This document shows, one piece after another, positions 1 through 6,184 of a stretch of 8,233 nucleotides of DNA. The translations under genes were made by a program, and so were the position numbers. Source of the DNA: Candidatus Altarchaeales archaeon. Lineage in GTDB: Archaea; Altiarchaeota; Altiarchaeia; IMC4; SCGC-AAA252-I15. The stretch is from NCBI GenBank assembly GCA_014729705.1, contig WJJK01000342.1, forward strand, positions 1 to 8,233, given 5' to 3'. How positions within the stretch are numbered: the first letter of the stretch is position 1; the number at the start of each line of letters is the position of its first letter. The notes below the pieces were generated by a model, which did no database searches, was not told where the DNA came from, and saw only the letters and a list, made by a program, of their open reading frames with translations.

Positions 1-1955
1 CCAACTCTCTCACTCATTCCGGAAACCATGCGTCTGCCTTGCTCTTGGTTTGTGTCATAGACTTTCTTGAATTCATCTGCCGCAGCCTCAGGCGTAAGCG
101 TAGGCTCCTTTCCTTCTGTGGGGCATAAACTGTTGACTATTTCCCCGCCCCGTTGGGAGGGTGTACCTTGGGTTTCTTTTTCTGGTTTTTTCTTTTGCTC
201 GGCTGCCTTTTTCTCCTCTGCCCGTTTTTTCTGTTCTTCCACTCGTTTAGTTTTCAGTTCAGCGGCCGTATCTTTGACTTGCTTTTCGGCTTCACCGAGG
301 TTTTGTATGTCATTCAACTGTCTGTATGATTCAACGATAGCGTCTTGTTCTACTTGTATCCCTAGTTTCTCTGAGCGTTTCACGCCCTCGTATGCGTTAA
401 CCAGAAACCCCTCGATTCTTTCTACGTCTCCCTCCACCAGAGTAGTATCCTGGCGGATTTTTCTGTTGATTTCGGTTAAAGCGTGGTGTCTTATGCCCTG
501 TTTCTCTCTTACGAACCCCTCTGCCACTTCCTCTGGGTTCTTAAGGTCTCTTTTCTCCCTTAAATCTGGGGGGGAAGTGATTTTACGCCACACGTCGTCT
601 GCGAGTTTCTTACCCTCAGCCTCGGCTTTTTGCCCGGCTTTCTCAGTCGTCTTCCCCCTAAGTTCCTTAGTCGTCTTCTCCCTGACTTTCTCCACCCGGC
701 TGTCGTAGGTTTTACTGGTTTCCTGTTCAGGCGGTATTGCATCCACCTTATCGAGTTCATCCCTGGATTCCTTAAGCCGTCTTTCGTGGTATAGGTAGCT
801 TGCTCTATTCAATCCGAAGACTTTGTGGTTGGGGTCAGACTTTGATGCGGTGATCAAGTCGTCTTCCGCCTCTACTTTGTGCCCCATCCAGTAGTTTATG
901 ACGCCGCGGTTGTTGACTGCGCTCCTATGAAGCCTTGAACCCTCGCCAGTTTTCTTTGTGACCTCCTCGAAGTTTTTGTAAGCTTTTCTATAGTACTTTC
1001 TCCGGTCATCCACGTCCCGGGCTTGCTTGCCTAAGTTGAATTGCGCGGCCCCCAAACCGTTTCTAGCCTCAAGATTATTGTTGTTGATCTTCAGGCTTTC
1101 CTCATAGGTTTTCTCTGCCTCCCCCCAGTTTTTTAGGCCCATGTGGCAGGACCCGATTTTACGTTTTATCTCCGAGCGCCTCTGCGTGAATTCAGCTTCA
1201 AACTCTTTATCGCCTCTTTTGTCTTCAACTCCATGTCGGTATTCAAAGAACCGGTCTTCACCCTCCTCTTTATCCTGGGTGATGTCTACGTTTGAGTACA
1301 ATTTCCCGTATTCTCTTAGCGCGGTTTTATTGTCTCCTCTTTTGTGGTAGGCGTCAGCCAGCCTCTCGTGCACTATGTTTTTATCTCTAGCTGTTAGATC
1401 GTAGTCGGCTGAGTTTTGGTGAAGTTCAGAGTAGGTCTCTACTTTAAGGTCATAATCTTTGGTTTTATCTGCGGCAGAGAGCACACCCTTCAACACCTGT
1501 TTCCTATCATCCTGCCCCAACCCCGTCTTGTCTGCATCCTTTAGAAGGGCGCGTCCCGCAGACAATTGATCCTCGTGTTCACCTGTTTCTTCTGCGGTTT
1601 TAAACACCCCCGTTAAGACCATCCCCTTCTCTTTGTCGGTTAAACCATATTTCCCTGAATCAAGCTGCTTAAATAACTCTCGAGCTTCGTCTTTTTTACC
1701 GGCCTTGTATGCTACTTGCGCTGTTGTGAAAAGAAGGTGTTTGCCTGCTCCCGCAGTAATCTGGTCAAGTTCACCGTGATAGCTTGAAAGAGAATTATAT
1801 TCCGCTTCATAATCAACTGGTTGTGTGCTTCTTAATTTTTTCCTTGTTTCCTCGACTTTCTTAAGTATTTTCTCGAGTTTCTTGGGGCCAGCTAACTCCT
1901 CCTCTGTTGCTTGTCTGGCCTGCTGATCTTTGGGAGTCCGTCGTCGTATCGCCAT
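1..1955 (-). CDS. Large TPR / coiled-coil protein, 3' end beyond the window
   Basis: Reading the minus strand from the ATG at 1955-1953 gives an uninterrupted frame of 651 codons that is still open at the left edge, so the C-terminus is missing. There is no signal peptide or membrane helix; the product is probably cytosolic. It is rich in Lys, Glu, Asp and Arg and has only two cysteines (270, 611). Residues about 20-45 look helical and basic. Residues about 70-405 contain several helix-turn-helix units with TPR-like spacing: AQVAYKAGKKDEARELF (79-95), LADAYHKRGDNKTALREY (199-216), GEAEKTYEESLKI (278-290) followed by LGAAQFNLGK (301-310), and NRGVINYWMGHKVEAEDDL (349-367). Residues about 420-600 are charged helix, with a Lys/Glu/Ala coiled coil at 570-593. 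A protein scaffold or partner-binding role is inferred from the TPRs. I do not recognise the family. It lies 44 bases downstream of kae1 on the same strand but has its own TATA-like box. Confidence 0.85.
   Translation of the reverse strand, partial: MAIRRRTPKDQQARQATEEELAGPKKLEKILKKVEETRKKLRSTQPVDYEAEYNSLSSYHGELDQITAGAGKHLLFTTAQVAYKAGKKDEARELFKQLDSGKYGLTDKEKGMVLTGVFKTAEETGEHEDQLSAGRALLKDADKTGLGQDDRKQVLKGVLSAADKTKDYDLKVETYSELHQNSADYDLTARDKNIVHERLADAYHKRGDNKTALREYGKLYSNVDITQDKEEGEDRFFEYRHGVEDKRGDKEFEAEFTQRRSEIKRKIGSCHMGLKNWGEAEKTYEESLKINNNNLEARNGLGAAQFNLGKQARDVDDRRKYYRKAYKNFEEVTKKTGEGSRLHRSAVNNRGVINYWMGHKVEAEDDLITASKSDPNHKVFGLNRASYLYHERRLKESRDELDKVDAIPPEQETSKTYDSRVEKVREKTTKELRGKTTEKAGQKAEAEGKKLADDVWRKITSPPDLREKRDLKNPEEVAEGFVREKQGIRHHALTEINRKIRQDTTLVEGDVERIEGFLVNAYEGVKRSEKLGIQVEQDAIVESYRQLNDIQNLGEAEKQVKDTAAELKTKRVEEQKKRAEEKKAAEQKKKPEKETQGTPSQRGGEIVNSLCPTEGKEPTLTPEAAADEFKKVYDTNQEQGRRMVSGMSERV
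645..683 (-). repeat. 24-base tandem near-repeat in the TPR gene
   Basis: The plus-strand sequence agtcgtcttccccct (645-659) recurs with one change at 669-683, a period of 24 bases or eight codons. In the protein this gives REKTTKEL followed by RGKTTEKA (425-440), an in-frame duplication in the charged helical part of the TPR protein. Confidence 0.7.
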
Positions 1956-1986
1956 CTTCTTTTGTATTATTACCCGCAGGTTTAGG

Positions 1987-1994
1987 TTTATAAA
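1987..1994 (-). promoter_or_regulatory. Putative archaeal TATA box for the TPR protein gene
   Basis: TTTATAAA, a palindrome in the 44-base gap after the kae1 stop, is centred about 35 bases upstream of the ATG at 1955. With the usual archaeal TATA-to-start-site distance of about 26-27 bases, transcription would begin near 1963 and leave a leader of about 8 bases. This suggests the TPR gene can be transcribed independently of kae1. The assignment rests on motif and spacing only. Confidence 0.5.
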
Positions 1995-1999
1995 TGGGT

Positions 2000-2977
2000 T
2001 TACCAGCTTATTTTTATGTCGTCTGTGCGTTGTTTGCTTTCAATTTGCGTGTCTTCTAACGTCATTTTCACGCCTGCTTTATGCATTTTCAGGGCGGCTA
2101 TTGCTATCATGGTTCCGTTGTCGCCCATAAACCCTTTGGGGTGTGTGAATTGGGCGTCGTGTTCGCTTGCCATAAGGATGAGCATCTCCTGCAGCCTCTT
2201 GTTGTTTCCAACACCCCCAGTAAGTAGCACGGAGTCGGCTTTAAGGTGGGCTAGCGCCCTCTCTGCTACTTCGCATAGCATGGAGAAACTGGTCTCCTGC
2301 AGGCTGAAGCACACGTGCTCAAGGCTCTCCCCCCTTTGGTGTTTTTGTTGGGCGGCAGTCAGCAACCCTGAGAAACTCAAGTCAGTGCCTTTCACCACAT
2401 AAGGCAGTGGAATGTACTTCTCCCCCTGCCTTGCTAGTTTCTCGATTTTTGGGCCTGCAGGGTGCGGCAGCCCCGCGTATCTGCCGAACTTATCCAGCAT
2501 ATTCCCCAACCCTATGTCGAGGGTCTCACCGAAAACCCTGTATCTGCCTTCATTCAACCTGATGACTTGGGTGTTGGCTCCCGACACATAAACGACTAAA
2601 GGCTTATCCACGCCCCCAAAGACTCGGCCCACCTCTATGTGGGCTACGCAATGGTTAACCCCCAGAATCGGTTTTTCATGGGCAAGGGATATGGTGCGGG
2701 CGGCGGTGGCGACAGTCCTAAGGCAGGGTCCAAGCCCCGGCCCCTGGCTGAATGAGACGAGAGAGAGATCCTCTAAACCTATTCCCGCCTCAGATAACGC
2801 TTCAATTACTGTGCTTTGCATGTTTTCAGCCATATACTGGCTGGCGTCCCGGGGGTTTATCCCCCCTTGTCTGGGTTGATAGGTTTTCTTAACGTCAGAG
2901 AGACAGTTGAAGCCCCCATCTATAATACCTACTCCCAACGTGTGGGCGGTGCCCTCCAAACCTAAGACGTACATCAT
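2000..2977 (-). CDS. kae1: KEOPS complex subunit Kae1 (tRNA t6A37 threonylcarbamoyltransferase)
   Basis: This is the archaeal Kae1/TsaD/Qri7 family enzyme. It transfers the threonylcarbamoyl group from threonylcarbamoyl-AMP to A37 of ANN-decoding tRNAs, working in the cytosolic KEOPS complex with Bud32, Cgi121 and Pcc1. At 325 residues it has normal stand-alone length. The N-terminal LGLEGTAHTLGVG (5-17) opens the ASKHA fold. SFSQGPGLGPCLR (75-87) is a family signature. The metal site is visible as H109 and H113 (VNHCVAHIE), Y130 (YVSGANTQ) and D286 (MGDNG). GETLDIGLGN (150-159), GTDLSFSGLLTA (197-208) and TGGVGNNKRL (253-262) complete the nucleotide-binding core. The protein ends in RTDDIKISW with no Bud32 kinase domain, unlike the Methanocaldococcus fusion, so bud32 must lie elsewhere. 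Two ATGs are adjacent (2977 and 2974); either start is possible, and the second matches the usual family N-terminus. The ATG at 2977 fits leaderless transcription. Confidence 0.97.
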   Translation of the reverse strand: MMYVLGLEGTAHTLGVGIIDGGFNCLSDVKKTYQPRQGGINPRDASQYMAENMQSTVIEALSEAGIGLEDLSLVSFSQGPGLGPCLRTVATAARTISLAHEKPILGVNHCVAHIEVGRVFGGVDKPLVVYVSGANTQVIRLNEGRYRVFGETLDIGLGNMLDKFGRYAGLPHPAGPKIEKLARQGEKYIPLPYVVKGTDLSFSGLLTAAQQKHQRGESLEHVCFSLQETSFSMLCEVAERALAHLKADSVLLTGGVGNNKRLQEMLILMASEHDAQFTHPKGFMGDNGTMIAIAALKMHKAGVKMTLEDTQIESKQRTDDIKISW

Positions 2978-2985
2978 TTATATTA
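2977..2985 (+). promoter_or_regulatory. Putative TATA box for endA
   Basis: TTTATATTA begins on the base pair that forms the first base of the kae1 start codon and is centred about 34 bases upstream of the endA ATG at 3015. Transcription would start near 3007, giving a very short leader. The box faces the kae1 box at 2999-3005, so the two divergent promoters overlap. Assigned by motif and spacing only. Confidence 0.5.
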
Positions 2986-2998
2986 ACTGGTTGAGTGG

Positions 2999-3005
2999 AT
3001 ATATA
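2999..3005 (-). promoter_or_regulatory. Putative TATA box for kae1
   Basis: On the minus strand TATATAT is centred 25 bases upstream of the first kae1 ATG at 2977. The expected transcription start therefore falls on or next to the start codon, which predicts a leaderless kae1 mRNA. This agrees with the absence of any Shine-Dalgarno-like sequence before the ATG. Confidence 0.5.
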
Positions 3006-3014
3006 CAGGAAAAA

Positions 3015-3527
3015 ATGGGTTACGCGATATTATCTGATACGAAGGTGTTGGTCGGGGATTCGGACACCAAAAGCCTCTGCCGGGAGCGGGGATTCGGCGA
3101 GGAAGTAGATGGACGCCAAGTATTGTCCTTCATTGAGGCGGCGTATCTCACTGAATTAGGCAAACTAAACGTCATGGTTGGCGAGGCTAAACTATCCTTC
3201 GACGATTTAATGAATAAGGGGTCGGATATTGAGCGGGATTTCCTCTCTAAATACCTGGTCTACCGGGATCTTAGGAACCGGGGCATGCTTGTTCGAAGCG
3301 GACTGAAATTCGGGTCAGACTTCAGGTTATATGAGAGAGGCGAGAGATTAGGCCGGGATCACAGCAAAACCCTGGTGCATGTGGTGCCTGAGGAATACAC
3401 CTGCAGCTTCCCCGAGCTCGCTAGATCCGTGAGGCTTGCAGGCAACGTCAACAAAGACATGATTTACGCACTCATAGACGAGGAATCCAGCATCACCTAC
3501 TATAAGATAGATCGAGTCAGGCTTTAG
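3015..3527 (+). CDS. endA: tRNA-splicing endonuclease, short homotetramer-type EndA
   Basis: EndA cuts pre-tRNA introns at bulge-helix-bulge motifs, leaving 2',3'-cyclic phosphate and 5'-OH ends. At 170 residues it has the size of the alpha4 homotetrameric archaeal class. The catalytic triad is visible: Y106 (SDFRLYERG), H116 (RDHSKTLVHVVPE) and K147 (NVNKDMIYALID). These keep the same spacing as Y115, H125 and K156 of the Methanocaldococcus jannaschii enzyme, each offset by nine. Other family signatures are YLVYRDLRNRGMLVRSGLKFG (80-100, seen in two overlapping halves) and the C-terminal strand TYYKIDRVRL. The N-terminal domain, about residues 1-65, is the usual shorter, less conserved part. 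The same frame is open upstream to 2907, but that start would run antisense into the kae1 N-terminus and add unrelated residues. The ATG at 3015 fits the family length and the TATA box at 2977-2985. Confidence 0.96.
   Translation: MGYAILSDTKVLVGDSDTKSLCRERGFGEEVDGRQVLSFIEAAYLTELGKLNVMVGEAKLSFDDLMNKGSDIERDFLSKYLVYRDLRNRGMLVRSGLKFGSDFRLYERGERLGRDHSKTLVHVVPEEYTCSFPELARSVRLAGNVNKDMIYALIDEESSITYYKIDRVRL
3524..3527. other. Overlapping convergent stop codons (endA / transglutaminase-like gene)
   Basis: The four bases TTAG contain the TAG stop of endA on the plus strand (3525-3527) and the TAA stop of the minus-strand gene (3526-3524). No space remains for a terminator between the genes, and I see no T-rich run on either strand close by. 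Each transcript must therefore extend antisense into its neighbour. Confidence 0.95.
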
Positions 3528-5149
3528 GAGATGAAAACCTCCTCCCTGAATTCGATGTCTGGCTTCTCACCACGCCCATACGTGTAGTAATATTTAGTGC
3601 TGCATTGTTTGTTGGATTTTCCGATACACGACAATATATGTCGGGTGTCGCTTACCAAACCCCTGCCCCCGTCTGAGGTGGGGTCGATGTTATGCCAACC
3701 CCCGTCGGCGTAGTACTGGCTCCACGCGTGCCCTATGGGCTTGGAGTTGTTCACCAGATACCCGGACACCAATCTGGCGGGGATACCCAGGCAACCTGCG
3801 AAGGCGGTGAAAAGCCTCGCCTGCTCGTCGCAGGCTCCCGCCCGCATTTCAAAGGTTATTGGGGTGGAGTACTGCTGGGTGTTGTAGCTATACCTTATGT
3901 TGTCTGAAATCCAGTTGTGGATATTCAAGACACTCTTATGCGTATCCCCCGCCTGAAACTTTCTCCCCTGACTGCATATCTCCTCGCTCAACTTAGTCAA
4001 CTCATCCTCGTGTATCCGGGGCCTGCTTTCATCAACCACACCCCCCCTCAAACCACCCCTCACTGTCACCTCATAGTTCATCAGTATCTCCCCTGCTTCA
4101 AAGCTTCCTAGATCCAGCTTAAAAACGTATACCTTATTCCCCCTCCCGTCAAGGTGAACGGCATCGGGCTTAGGGTTTGTTTTCTCAACATAAACCCTCT
4201 GGTAGGGGGGGTAGTGGATTGCCGGCGCTGAAACATTCACTTTAAGCCGCACCCCACCCCTATGGTTTCTTATGGTGATGATTTTGGTTACGTTATAGGT
4301 TTTCTCGCAACCTTTGGCGCATACTCCTCCGCAGTCGATTCCCTCCTCCCCCCCATCCCTTACGTGGTTTGAGCATTGAACCTGGATTTGGTTGTAGGTT
4401 TGGGCGAACCGGTTTCTCTCTGAAATGTATTTCTTCTCCCACTCATAGGTCTCCTCCCTCAGCTTGTTGGATGCTTTCAGGTAGCGGTTGCTGCGGCTTT
4501 GACAAAACAAAACAATCTTATCAAGAGACTTAACGTATTTAGTCATAGCCTCCATTAAAAGGTTTTTCGCATTGGAAAGCCCCTCAGGCTCCCTTGATTG
4601 ATTTAGGGTTTTCAGCCTTAATTTAGCCTGAGACAGGGTTTTAACGGAAGCCTTGGAGAGCGCGCTTAAATCCCTGCGCCGGTTATATGACTGTATCCTG
4701 AGTTTATAGGATTCGGTTAAGTTTATCCAGGATAAATAGGTTTCATCCAGGTAATTCAGGTAACCCAACTCGTCAACGCCACACCCCGGGCAAGGCCCCC
4801 CGCAGTCCACATCATCCTCCCCCTGGTTCCTCACCCCGTCAAAACAGGTTGGACTGCAGTCCCTAACACAATTTAGGCTTGACTCTCCTGCCTCACAGAC
4901 TTGGTTGCCACAGCAGTCTTTGAGGTTATGGGAGAGGCAATTCCCCTCCACACAACCGTATTCTATGCATCCCGTCTTCAAGTCACAGCCTGACTGATTA
5001 CCATATAAATTAATGTGCACACAAGCGTCCAGGCTTTCATTATACGCGTCGTGTGTACAGGGGTTTTCGTCGTCGCATGAGGGGGTCTGAAACAAACACC
5101 CAAGGCCTACAAAAACCAAAACCAAGAAAAACCCAGCGCGTTTAAACAT
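3524..5149 (-). CDS. Exported Cys-rich protein with C-terminal transglutaminase-like domain
   Basis: The 541-residue protein begins with a basic and hydrophobic signal (MFKRAGFFLVLVFVGLGC); C18 is a possible, loosely lipobox-like lipid attachment site. Residues 25-123 form a Cys-rich region with three motif types: CDDENPCTHDAYNESLDACV (25-44), CGNQVCEAGESSLNCVRDC (80-98) and a CFDGVRNQGEDDVDCGGPC module (102-123). A charged helical, probably coiled-coil, segment follows (about 125-255). A second DCGG module, CSNHVRDGGEEGIDCGGVC, sits at 259-281. A beta-rich domain spans about 285-375. The C-terminal transglutaminase core has a visible Cys-His-Asp triad: C440 (AGACDEQARLF), H474 (IGHAWSQYY) and D489 (GWHNIDPTSD). 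Family members act as proteases, peptidases or amide-bond-forming enzymes; with the triad intact, activity outside the membrane is likely but the substrate is unknown. A TATA-like box lies upstream at 5180-5188. Confidence 0.9.
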   Translation of the reverse strand: MFKRAGFFLVLVFVGLGCLFQTPSCDDENPCTHDAYNESLDACVHINLYGNQSGCDLKTGCIEYGCVEGNCLSHNLKDCCGNQVCEAGESSLNCVRDCSPTCFDGVRNQGEDDVDCGGPCPGCGVDELGYLNYLDETYLSWINLTESYKLRIQSYNRRRDLSALSKASVKTLSQAKLRLKTLNQSREPEGLSNAKNLLMEAMTKYVKSLDKIVLFCQSRSNRYLKASNKLREETYEWEKKYISERNRFAQTYNQIQVQCSNHVRDGGEEGIDCGGVCAKGCEKTYNVTKIITIRNHRGGVRLKVNVSAPAIHYPPYQRVYVEKTNPKPDAVHLDGRGNKVYVFKLDLGSFEAGEILMNYEVTVRGGLRGGVVDESRPRIHEDELTKLSEEICSQGRKFQAGDTHKSVLNIHNWISDNIRYSYNTQQYSTPITFEMRAGACDEQARLFTAFAGCLGIPARLVSGYLVNNSKPIGHAWSQYYADGGWHNIDPTSDGGRGLVSDTRHILSCIGKSNKQCSTKYYYTYGRGEKPDIEFREEVFIS

Positions 5150-5157
5150 GTAATTCG

Positions 5158-5164
5158 TTAATAT
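5158..5164 (+). promoter_or_regulatory. Putative TATA box for priL
   Basis: TTAATAT is centred about 33 bases upstream of the priL ATG at 5194, which would place transcription start near 5188 with a leader of about six bases. The match is weaker than the other boxes in the window. It lies inside the leader region of the divergent gene. Confidence 0.35.
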
Positions 5165-5179
5165 CCCACTTCAAACTAT

Positions 5180-5188
5180 TAAATAAAC
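5180..5188 (-). promoter_or_regulatory. Putative TATA box for the transglutaminase-like gene
   Basis: On the minus strand TTTATTTAA is centred about 35 bases upstream of the ATG at 5149, predicting a start site near 5157. It sits just ahead of the priL start codon, so the two promoters cross over each other in a 44-base gap. Confidence 0.4.
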
Positions 5189-5193
5189 CCTTG

Positions 5194-6174
5194 ATGGAAT
5201 CGGATTTGGTTTACCTTGCCCGCTACCCCTTCCTTAATGAGGCAAGGGATTACGTGCGGGGTCTTGGACTGGGCTTTGAGGAGATACTTGAACACCCCAT
5301 ATATAGCGCGGCGGTTGAAGTAGCAAGGGATCGGATAATAGACTGCTTGGGCGGAGAATATAAACCCCGAACCCAAGACAAATTAAGCTGTGAGTTAACC
5401 ATATTAAGCTACCCCCTGGCTCGGATGGTGGTCCACGCCACCCAAAGCAGAACCCTGCTTCATAAATACGCCTCATCAGAGGCCAAAAGCACGCTAAAAA
5501 CCCTTAAAGCGGAGAAGCCGAAGGTGATTGAGGGTTTAACCTCCCGCCTTGGCATTAAAACCTCTTCGCAGGGGATGTATTTTTTGGATTTCATTAAATT
5601 AGCCTCCAACCTGTCAAATCACAAGCCCGAATTCAATCTAGTGAACCGCCGCGTCAAAGACGGGTGGGTGCGTGTTGAAGAGGCTGAGAAATCAACCCTT
5701 TTAGCTGAATGGATGCGGCAGAAAATGATTGAACCAATTGATTTGAAGAAAATCCCTCCACAACTTTCCCCCCTCACCGAGGAGGTGAAAAACCGCTTCG
5801 GCGTTGAAACCCAACAAATACGGATACAGAAACTGGATGATGCGGCGCTTCCCCCCTGCATCAAGAAAATGATTACCGCCTTAGCTGAGAACTCAGCAGG
5901 CCATAACGTCCACTTCATCCTCGCCACATTCTTTCTGGGGCTTGGCTTACCGCATGAGGAGATCCTTGATGTATTTCGGAAATCCCCTAAATTCGACGAG
6001 AAACTGGCAAGCTACCAGATAAAATATTTGGGGGGTGAGAAGTCAAACACTAAATACAGCGCACCCGGCTGCGATAAAATAAAAAGCTACGGCTTATGCC
6101 CCACAGAATGCGAAGTCAAACACCCACTCCAGTATTACCGCCAAAACGCCCGGTTTATAAAGAAAAAAACTTAA
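5194..6174 (+). CDS. priL: DNA primase large subunit PriL (iron-sulfur)
   Basis: PriL is the regulatory subunit of the archaeal/eukaryotic-type primase; with PriS it makes replication primers. The product has 326 residues from the ATG, a normal archaeal length. The N-terminus (LVYLARYPFLNEARDYVRG, 5-23) and the helical domain to about residue 215 follow the family. The C-terminal Fe-S domain has four candidate cluster cysteines: C222 (LPPCIKKM), C293 (SAPGCDKI), C302 (YGLCPTEC) and C306, followed by the hallmark KHPLQYYR (309-316). GHNVHFILATFFLGLG (236-251) corresponds to the conserved helix of this domain. A TTG codon lies directly before the ATG in frame (5191); I prefer the ATG. PriS is not in the window, and the gene stands alone between two envelope-protein genes. 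A promoter for the next gene lies within its 3' end. Confidence 0.96.
   Translation: MESDLVYLARYPFLNEARDYVRGLGLGFEEILEHPIYSAAVEVARDRIIDCLGGEYKPRTQDKLSCELTILSYPLARMVVHATQSRTLLHKYASSEAKSTLKTLKAEKPKVIEGLTSRLGIKTSSQGMYFLDFIKLASNLSNHKPEFNLVNRRVKDGWVRVEEAEKSTLLAEWMRQKMIEPIDLKKIPPQLSPLTEEVKNRFGVETQQIRIQKLDDAALPPCIKKMITALAENSAGHNVHFILATFFLGLGLPHEEILDVFRKSPKFDEKLASYQIKYLGGEKSNTKYSAPGCDKIKSYGLCPTECEVKHPLQYYRQNARFIKKKT
6154..6161 (+). promoter_or_regulatory. Putative TATA box for the DUF2330-like membrane protein, inside priL
   Basis: TTTATAAA lies in the last codons of priL (Phe-Ile-Lys of the C-terminus) and is centred 27 bases upstream of the ATG at 6185. This is the spacing expected for leaderless transcription. 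A second AT-rich tract at 6171-6183 is too close to the ATG to act as a TATA box for this start. Confidence 0.5.
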
Positions 6175-6184
6175 TTTATATTTT

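Noticed and set aside
67..708. Plus-strand open frame of 213 codons
   Set aside because: It is antisense to the open TPR protein frame. Its translation is a Ser/Phe/Leu-rich product typical of the complement of Lys/Glu-rich coding sequence, with no recognisable domain.
2016..2402. Plus-strand open frame of 128 codons
   Set aside because: Lies wholly antisense to the conserved kae1 coding sequence and shows no domain or promoter of its own.
2907..3014. N-terminal extension of endA
   Set aside because: It would overlap the kae1 start on the opposite strand, lacks family similarity, and precedes the likely transcription start.
3692..4111. Plus-strand open frames within the transglutaminase-like gene
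   Set aside because: Both are antisense to the conserved catalytic core and the beta domain; no supporting signals.
5619..5927. Minus-strand open frame of 102 codons within priL
   Set aside because: Antisense shadow of the priL gene; low-complexity product with no family motif.
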